Of a DNA stretch of 38,405 nt, positions 33,559-38,405 are shown piece by piece; position 1 is the first letter of the stretch; the number at the start of each line of letters is the position of its first letter. Origin of the DNA: Rhizobium sp. Q54 (GTDB lineage Bacteria; Pseudomonadota; Alphaproteobacteria; Rhizobiales; Xanthobacteraceae); assembly GCA_945907045.1 (NCBI GenBank), contig CAMDSH010000028.1, positions 1 to 38,405 of the forward strand, read 5' to 3'. The position numbers and the translations under genes are program-made. A model generated the notes under the pieces. The model worked only from the letters and a program-made list of their open reading frames with translations. It was not told where the DNA came from and ran no database searches.

Positions 33559-34891
33559 GTGGGTTGAGCGGACCAAGCGTTATTGGTCCAGACTGAGCAC
33601 GAACCGGAAGCTGATAGCTCTCGGTGCCGTCGCGCTATTTTTTATCGTCATCGTTTACGCGCTCACCGGCTCGTCTTCGCAAACGGCGCAACGCGCGCGC
33701 GGACGCGGCGGCGCCGAGGGACCGGTGCCGGTGCTGGCCGCCGCCGCGAAACTTGCCGACGTGCCGGTCTATCTCGACGCGGTTGGCACCACGCGCGCGC
33801 TCAACACCGTTACCGTGCGCCCGCAAGTGGACGGCAAGCTGATCAACGTCGGCTTCAAGGAAGGCGAGGACGTCAAAAAAGGCACCGTGCTCGCGCGCAT
33901 CGATCCGACCACCTACAAGGCGCAGTTCGATCAGCAGGTCGCCAAGAAAGCGCAGGACGAAGCGCTGCTCGGCAACGCGCGCATCGATCTCGAGCGCTAC
34001 GACCGATTGGCTGCGACTAATTCGATCAACCGGCAGCAGGCCGACACCCAGCGCTCGCTGGTCGCGCAACTGGAAGCGCAAGTCGCGTCCGATCAGGCGA
34101 TGATCGACAACGCCAAGGCGATCCTGGAATACACCACCATCGTCGCGCCGATCGACGGGCGCACCGGCATCCGCGCGGTGGATGAAGGCAACATCGTGCG
34201 CGCCTCGGATTCAACCGGCATCGTCGTCATCACGCAGATCCGGCCGATCTCGGTGCTGTTCAATCTGCCGCAGCAAAATCTCACCCAGGTGAACACCGCA
34301 TTTGCCAAAGGCCAGCTCACGGCCGAGGCGCAGCAATCCGACACCGACGCGGTGATCGACCGCGGCGCATTGCAAGTCGTCGATAATCAGGTGGACCAGA
34401 CGACCGGCACGGTGCGGCTGAAGGCCGAATTTCCCAACGCCAATTTGCAGCTCTGGCCGGGACAGTTCGTCAATATCCGGCTGCTGATCGACACGCTCAA
34501 GCAGGTGGTCGTGATCCCGACCGGCGCGGTGCAACGCGGACCGGCCGGCACCTTCGTCTACGTCGTGAAGGACGACAACACCGCGAGCATGCGGCCGGTG
34601 ACCATTTCACAGCAGGATGAATCGCAAGCTGTCGTGTCGAGCGGCCTGCAGCCGCCGGAACGCGTCGTCACCACCGGCTTCGCGCGGCTCACCGATGGCA
34701 GCCCGGTGACGGTGTCGGGCGGCCCCGATGGCGCGGCTACGCCGGGGGCTGCGCGTCCCGCCGGAGCACGGCGTGATGGCCAGCGCGGCAATCGACCGCG
34801 TGACGGCGCCGCGCCGGGCGCTGCACCAAGCACAACGCCAAGCACAACGCCAAGTACGGCACCGAGCCCCGCACCCGCCGCGCCGCAATGA
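33539..34891 (+). CDS. RND efflux membrane-fusion (adaptor) protein, MdtA-like
   Basis: This roughly 450-residue periplasmic adaptor is anchored by one N-terminal helix (LIALGAVALFFIVIVYAL). In order: lipoyl half-motif VRPQVDGKLINVGFKEGEDVKKGTVLARIDP, a helical hairpin, the second lipoyl half YTTIVAPIDGRTGI, a beta barrel with ISVLFNLPQQ, and a membrane-proximal domain ending VSGGPDG. It links the inner-membrane pump to the NodT channel. The start at 33539 has GGAAG six bases upstream; an ATG at 33548 is also possible. The last 45 residues are an unusual Ala/Pro/Arg-rich tail, including three STTP-type repeats. It overlaps the permease gene by four bases (ATGA). Confidence 0.9.
   Translation: MTRMLIEWVERTKRYWSRLSTNRKLIALGAVALFFIVIVYALTGSSSQTAQRARGRGGAEGPVPVLAAAAKLADVPVYLDAVGTTRALNTVTVRPQVDGKLINVGFKEGEDVKKGTVLARIDPTTYKAQFDQQVAKKAQDEALLGNARIDLERYDRLAATNSINRQQADTQRSLVAQLEAQVASDQAMIDNAKAILEYTTIVAPIDGRTGIRAVDEGNIVRASDSTGIVVITQIRPISVLFNLPQQNLTQVNTAFAKGQLTAEAQQSDTDAVIDRGALQVVDNQVDQTTGTVRLKAEFPNANLQLWPGQFVNIRLLIDTLKQVVVIPTGAVQRGPAGTFVYVVKDDNTASMRPVTISQQDESQAVVSSGLQPPERVVTTGFARLTDGSPVTVSGGPDGAATPGAARPAGARRDGQRGNRPRDGAAPGAAPSTTPSTTPSTAPSPAPAAPQ
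34826..34861 (+). repeat. 12-bp tandem repeat encoding Pro-Ser-Thr-Thr units
   Basis: Two perfect copies of ccaagcacaacg are followed by a diverged third, and a fourth weak copy comes immediately after. They encode the PSTT-type repeats in the adaptor's C-terminal tail. The unit is a multiple of three, so slippage would change tail length without breaking the frame. Confidence 0.8.
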
Positions 34892-37800
34892 ACGTCTCCG
34901 CACCATTCATTCAGCGCCCGATCGCAACGTCGTTGCTCGGCGTCGCGGTGCTGCTCGGCGGCGCGCTCGGATATTTCTGGCTGCCGGTCTCGGCGCTCCC
35001 GCAGGTCGACTTCCCGACCATCCAGGTCACCACGCAACTTCCCGGCGCCAATCCCGACACGATTGCGTCGCTGGTGACAGCTCCGCTGGAGCGCCAGTTC
35101 GGGCAAATCCCGTCCCTCTCGACGATGACTTCGTCGTCGAGCTTCGGCATCAGCCAGGTGACGCTGCAATTCGATTTGAACCGCGACATCGACGCCGCCG
35201 CGCAGGACGTGCAGGCCGCGATCAATGCCGCCGGCTCGACGCTGCCGCGAAATCTTCCCTATCCGCCGCTTTATTCGAAAGTGAATCCGGCCGACACCGC
35301 CGTCATCACGCTGGCGCTCACTTCCGATAACGTCGCGCTGCGGCAACTCAGCGATCTCGCCGACACCATGATGGCGCCGCGGCTATCCGAACTGACCGGC
35401 GTCGGCCGCGTCTCGGTGCAAGGCGGCATCCGCCCCGGTATCCGCATCCAGGCGGACCTCGCGCGGCTGGCTTCCTACGGCATCGGGCTGGAAGACCTGC
35501 GAAACGCCATCGTCGGCGCCAATGTCGCCGGCGCCAAAGGCGCGCTCGACGGCGCGCATCAATCCTACACGATCGCCGCCAACGACCAGATCGTCGCGGT
35601 GGAAGCGTACAAATCCGTGGTCATCGCGTTTCGCAACAGCGCGCCGGTCCTGCTCGGCGATGTCGCCAACGTCGTCGAAGGGCTTGAGAACACCAAGGTC
35701 GGCGGCTGGTATCAGGGCAAACCCGCCATCGTCATCGACGTGCAGCGCCAGCCCGGCGCCAACGTGATCCAGACGGTGGAGCGCGTGCGCGCCGAACTTC
35801 CGAGGCTGCAGCGCGCGATGCCGAACGGCATCAAACTCACCATCGTCAACGACCGCACCGTCACCATCCGCGCCTCGATCCGCGACGTGCAGTTCACGCT
35901 TGTGCTGAGCGTCATGCTGGTCGTGCTGGTGGTGCTCGTATTCCTGCGCACCATCCGCGCAACGATCATCGCCGGCGTCGCGCTGCCGCTATCGGTGGTG
36001 GCGACATTCGGCGTGATGTGGTTCTCAGGCTTTTCACTCGACAATCTTTCGTTGATGGCGCTGACCATCGGCACGGGATTCGTCGTCGATGACGCCATCG
36101 TCATGATCGAGAACATCGTCCGCCACATGGAAAAGGGCGCACGCCCGCTTGAGGCTGCGCTGCGCGGAGCGCGCGAAATCGGATTCACGGTGATCTCGCT
36201 CACGGTGTCGCTGATCGCGGTGTTCATCCCGCTGCTGTTCATGACCGGGCTGGTGGGACGCATGTTCCGCGAATTCGCCCTCACGCTCACCATCGCGGTC
36301 GTCGTCTCGATGATCGTGTCGCTGACGCTGACGCCGATGATGTGCAGCCGCCTGTTGCGCCCGCATGTCGAGCGCGCGGGAACGGCGCTAAGCGAGAAAC
36401 TCAATCGCTGGGTCGATCAGACCGTCGAACTTTACCGCCAGAGTCTGGAATGGGTGCTGCGCCGCCAGTGGGCGACGCTGATGACGACCATCGGCACGCT
36501 CGCCGCAACCGTTTTGCTTTACGTCGCGATCCCGAAAGGTTTTCTCCCGCTGCAGGACACCGGCCTGATCATTGCCGTGACGGAAGCCGGCACCGAAGTC
36601 TCGTTCAGCGAGATGACGCGGCGGCAGCAGTCGGTGGAAGCCGCGATCAAAACCGATCCGGACGTCACCGGCATCGTTTCCGTCGTCGGCGTGAGCCCGA
36701 TCAACGCGACGCCGAATGCCGGGCGCCTCGCCATCACGCTGCGCCCGCGCGACGAGCGCAGCGCGCGGGTGACCGAGATCATGCAGCGCCTGCAAACGAA
36801 GGTCGCCGTGATACCGGGCGTGATCGTCTATTTCCAGCCGGTGCAGGACATCCAGATTTCGACGCGCGCCAGCCGCGCGCAATATCAGTACACGCTGGTC
36901 GGCACCGACGCGCAGGAGGTGTCGGACTGGTCGATCAAGCTCGCGGAAAAACTGCGCTCCTCGCCGGTGATGCGCGAGGTCGCATCGGAAGCGCAGGAGG
37001 GCGGGCTGCGGCTGATGGTGCATGTCGACCGCGAGAAAGCCGGGCGGCTGGGCGTTTCGATGCAAAACATCACCGACACGCTCAACGACGCCTTCGGGCA
37101 ACGGCAGATTTCCACCATCTACGCGCAGGCCAACCAGTATCGCGTCATCCTCGAAGCGATGCCGCAATACCAGCGCGACCCCGGCGCGCTTTCGAAGCTC
37201 TACGTCACGGGCAGCAGCACGACGACGAACACCGCCACCAGCATTGCGACTTCCACGCAGCCTGGCGCGAGTTCCGGTGCCGCCAGCAATACCAGCAGCA
37301 CGAGCACGACCAGCACCAGCAGCACGCAGGTGCCGCTTGCCTCGTTTGCGAGTTTCGAGCGCACCACCGCCCCACTCGCGATCGCGCACCAGGAACAGTT
37401 TCCCTCGGTGACCATCAGCTTCGACATCGCGCCGCGCGCCGCGCTGAGCGACGCGGTGGCGGCAATCACCACCGCGCAAGATTCCATCGGCATGCCGCCC
37501 TCCGTGATCGGCAGCTATTCCGGCGACGCCGCGGAATTTTCCAAATCGCTCGCCGGCCAGCCGTGGCTGCTGCTCGCCGCCGCGATCACGATCTACATCG
37601 TGCTCGGCGTGTTGTACGAGAGCTTCATCCATCCGCTAACGATCTTGTCGACGCTGCCGTCCGCAGGCGTCGGCGCGTTGCTGGCGCTGATGCTGTTCGG
37701 TTATGACCTCTCCGTCATCGCGCTGATCGGCATCATCCTGCTGATGGGCATCGTGAAGAAAAACGCCATCATGATGATCGACTTCGCGCTCGAAGCAGAG

Positions 37801-38112
37801 CGTCATCAGGGATTGTCGCCGCGAGAATCGATCACGCAGGCGGCGCTTCTTCGATTCCGCCCGATTATGATGACGACCCTCGCCGCCTTGTTCGGCGCAT
37901 TGCCGCTGGCGCTGGAAGGCGGCACCGGCTCCGAGTTGCGCAATCCGCTTGGCGTCACCATCATCGGCGGCTTGCTGCTGAGCCAGTTGCTCACGCTCTA
38001 CACCACGCCGGTGATCTATCTCTACATGGAGCGCCTGCGCGAGCGGCTCACGCCCGCCGCGCCGCCATCCGCGCGGCCTTCGAGACTCGCGCCGGGACGG
38101 AGCCGACCATGA
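34888..38112 (+). CDS. RND multidrug efflux permease, MdtB-like (HAE family)
   Basis: This 1074-residue inner-membrane proton antiporter has 12 helices in two repeats with two large periplasmic loops. It shows VSALPQVDFPTIQVTTQLPG near the N-terminus, the proton-relay aspartates in TGFVVDDAIVMIEN (Asp401, Asp402), and the relay lysine in MGIVKKNAIMMIDF (Lys957/Lys958). Segments such as RQPGANVIQTVERVRAELP and LYESFIHPLTILSTLP closely resemble E. coli MdtB. The absence of the CzcA/CusA heavy-metal motif and the HAE-type VVDDAI context place it among drug/bile-salt pumps. Between LYVTG and QVPLASF lies an extra Ser/Thr-rich segment (see separate entry), making the protein about 35 residues longer than MdtB. 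It is tied to adaptor and second permease by ATGA overlaps at both ends. Confidence 0.93.
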   Translation: MNVSAPFIQRPIATSLLGVAVLLGGALGYFWLPVSALPQVDFPTIQVTTQLPGANPDTIASLVTAPLERQFGQIPSLSTMTSSSSFGISQVTLQFDLNRDIDAAAQDVQAAINAAGSTLPRNLPYPPLYSKVNPADTAVITLALTSDNVALRQLSDLADTMMAPRLSELTGVGRVSVQGGIRPGIRIQADLARLASYGIGLEDLRNAIVGANVAGAKGALDGAHQSYTIAANDQIVAVEAYKSVVIAFRNSAPVLLGDVANVVEGLENTKVGGWYQGKPAIVIDVQRQPGANVIQTVERVRAELPRLQRAMPNGIKLTIVNDRTVTIRASIRDVQFTLVLSVMLVVLVVLVFLRTIRATIIAGVALPLSVVATFGVMWFSGFSLDNLSLMALTIGTGFVVDDAIVMIENIVRHMEKGARPLEAALRGAREIGFTVISLTVSLIAVFIPLLFMTGLVGRMFREFALTLTIAVVVSMIVSLTLTPMMCSRLLRPHVERAGTALSEKLNRWVDQTVELYRQSLEWVLRRQWATLMTTIGTLAATVLLYVAIPKGFLPLQDTGLIIAVTEAGTEVSFSEMTRRQQSVEAAIKTDPDVTGIVSVVGVSPINATPNAGRLAITLRPRDERSARVTEIMQRLQTKVAVIPGVIVYFQPVQDIQISTRASRAQYQYTLVGTDAQEVSDWSIKLAEKLRSSPVMREVASEAQEGGLRLMVHVDREKAGRLGVSMQNITDTLNDAFGQRQISTIYAQANQYRVILEAMPQYQRDPGALSKLYVTGSSTTTNTATSIATSTQPGASSGAASNTSSTSTTSTSSTQVPLASFASFERTTAPLAIAHQEQFPSVTISFDIAPRAALSDAVAAITTAQDSIGMPPSVIGSYSGDAAEFSKSLAGQPWLLLAAAITIYIVLGVLYESFIHPLTILSTLPSAGVGALLALMLFGYDLSVIALIGIILLMGIVKKNAIMMIDFALEAERHQGLSPRESITQAALLRFRPIMMTTLAALFGALPLALEGGTGSELRNPLGVTIIGGLLLSQLLTLYTTPVIYLYMERLRERLTPAAPPSARPSRLAPGRSRP
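37213..37326 (+). other. Ser/Thr-rich low-complexity insertion in the RND permease
   Basis: Residues 776-813 contain 26 serines or threonines out of 38, with no charge and little else but Ala, Asn and Gly. The DNA is a degenerate run of AGC/ACC/ACG codons (clearest at 37291-37328). It falls in the second periplasmic loop, where MdtB has a short turn of the form SSDGG-VVPLSS. The insert is in frame and the downstream protein is intact. Confidence 0.85.
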
Positions 38113-38405
38113 ATTTCTCCTACCCGTTCATCCGGCGGCCGATCGGCACCACGCTGCTGGCGATCGGATTGTTCCTGGTGGGCGCGGTGGCCTACGGCTT
38201 CCTGCCCGTCGCAAGCCTTCCAAGCGTGGAATTTCCGACCATCAACATCTCGGCCAGCCGCCCCGGCGCCGACCCCGCCATCATGGCGGCCACCGTTGCC
38301 GCACCGCTGGAGCGGCGTATCGGCGAAATTTCCGGCGTCACCGAAATGACGTCCGCGAGTTCGCTCGGCTCGTCGCGCATCACCGTGCAGTTCGACTTGA
38401 CCCGC
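38109..38405 (+). CDS. second RND efflux permease, MdtC-like (partial, runs off right edge)
   Basis: The first 99 codons of a second RND permease begin at an ATG overlapping the previous stop (ATGA). The translation opens MNFSYPFIRRPIGTTLLAIG and continues LPVASLPSVEFPTINISAS, RPGADPAIMAATVAAPLERR and GVTEMTSASSLGSSRITVQF. The SASxPGA and EMTSxSSLGSxRI pattern matches MdtC rather than MdtB. Two adjacent, different RND permeases are the hallmark of MdtBC heteromeric pumps, which need both subunits. The remaining roughly 900 residues lie outside the window. Confidence 0.9.
   Translation, partial: MNFSYPFIRRPIGTTLLAIGLFLVGAVAYGFLPVASLPSVEFPTINISASRPGADPAIMAATVAAPLERRIGEISGVTEMTSASSLGSSRITVQFDLTR

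Noticed and set aside
34888..38405. Calling the pump a heavy-metal (CzcA/CusA) RND because of the metal-sensor-like gene upstream
   Set aside because: Motifs and the presence of two adjacent different permeases match MdtB/MdtC of the HAE class, not CzcA/CusA.

Overview
The window is GC-rich, gene-dense bacterial chromosome and most resembles an alphaproteobacterium of the order Hyphomicrobiales (Rhizobiales; Bradyrhizobium/Xanthobacteraceae-like). Support comes from strong GC bias at third codon positions, three families of short extragenic palindromes of the kind scattered through those genomes (about 7272-7320, 13856-13907 and 29364-29501), a tripartite tricarboxylate transporter, and a proline-rich L,D-transpeptidase. 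This is inference from sequence character, not a database match. I see no rRNA, tRNA, CRISPR array, prophage, integrase or transposase, and no gap over 300 bases without a gene.

Layout. 1-2170 (minus strand): a possible start of a gene running off the left edge, a LysR regulator that looks C-terminally truncated, and a thiolase-like enzyme. 2311-7272 (plus): D-Ala-D-Ala carboxypeptidase, a CobW-type GTPase joined by an ATGA overlap, a FATP-type acyl-CoA synthetase and a DUF924 protein joined by another ATGA overlap. 7327-8991 (minus): FAD-dependent aromatic-ring-type monooxygenase. 9097-13830 (plus): an FbpA-like ABC transporter (binding protein, double permease, ATPase) followed after 2 bp by a DapA-family aldolase, probably one uptake-and-catabolism operon. 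13978-15357 (plus): an isolated MATE-superfamily flippase. 15403-17598 (minus): acyl-CoA ligase and a CAP-domain lipoprotein. 17784-21281 (plus): a cupin and the tctC-tctB-tctA transporter genes. 21295-21819 (minus): GlcG/HbpS family protein. 21936-23411 (plus): a membrane-bound PAS chemoreceptor. 23415-25087 (minus): DUF47 protein and PiT phosphate transporter behind a possible Pho box. 25257-26390 (plus): luciferase-like flavin oxidoreductase. 26399-27987 (minus): L,D-transpeptidase and a carboxymuconolactone-decarboxylase-like protein. 28101-30446 (plus): PhzS-like FAD monooxygenase and a ketopantoate-reductase-family protein. 30594-38405 (plus): ECF sigma factor, small one-helix membrane protein, periplasmic heavy-metal-sensor-like protein, then NodT-type outer-membrane factor, membrane-fusion protein and two MdtB/MdtC-like RND permeases, the second cut by the window edge.

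The most interesting unit is the last one. A sigma / one-TM candidate anti-sigma / one-TM periplasmic sensor trio has the gene content of metal-responsive CnrYXH, but it sits directly upstream of an MdtABC-type drug/bile-salt-class RND pump rather than a heavy-metal RND pump. The first permease also carries a roughly 38-residue Ser/Thr-rich insertion in its second periplasmic loop. The rest is mostly ordinary accessory metabolism: acyl-CoA activation, flavin monooxygenases and organic-acid uptake.
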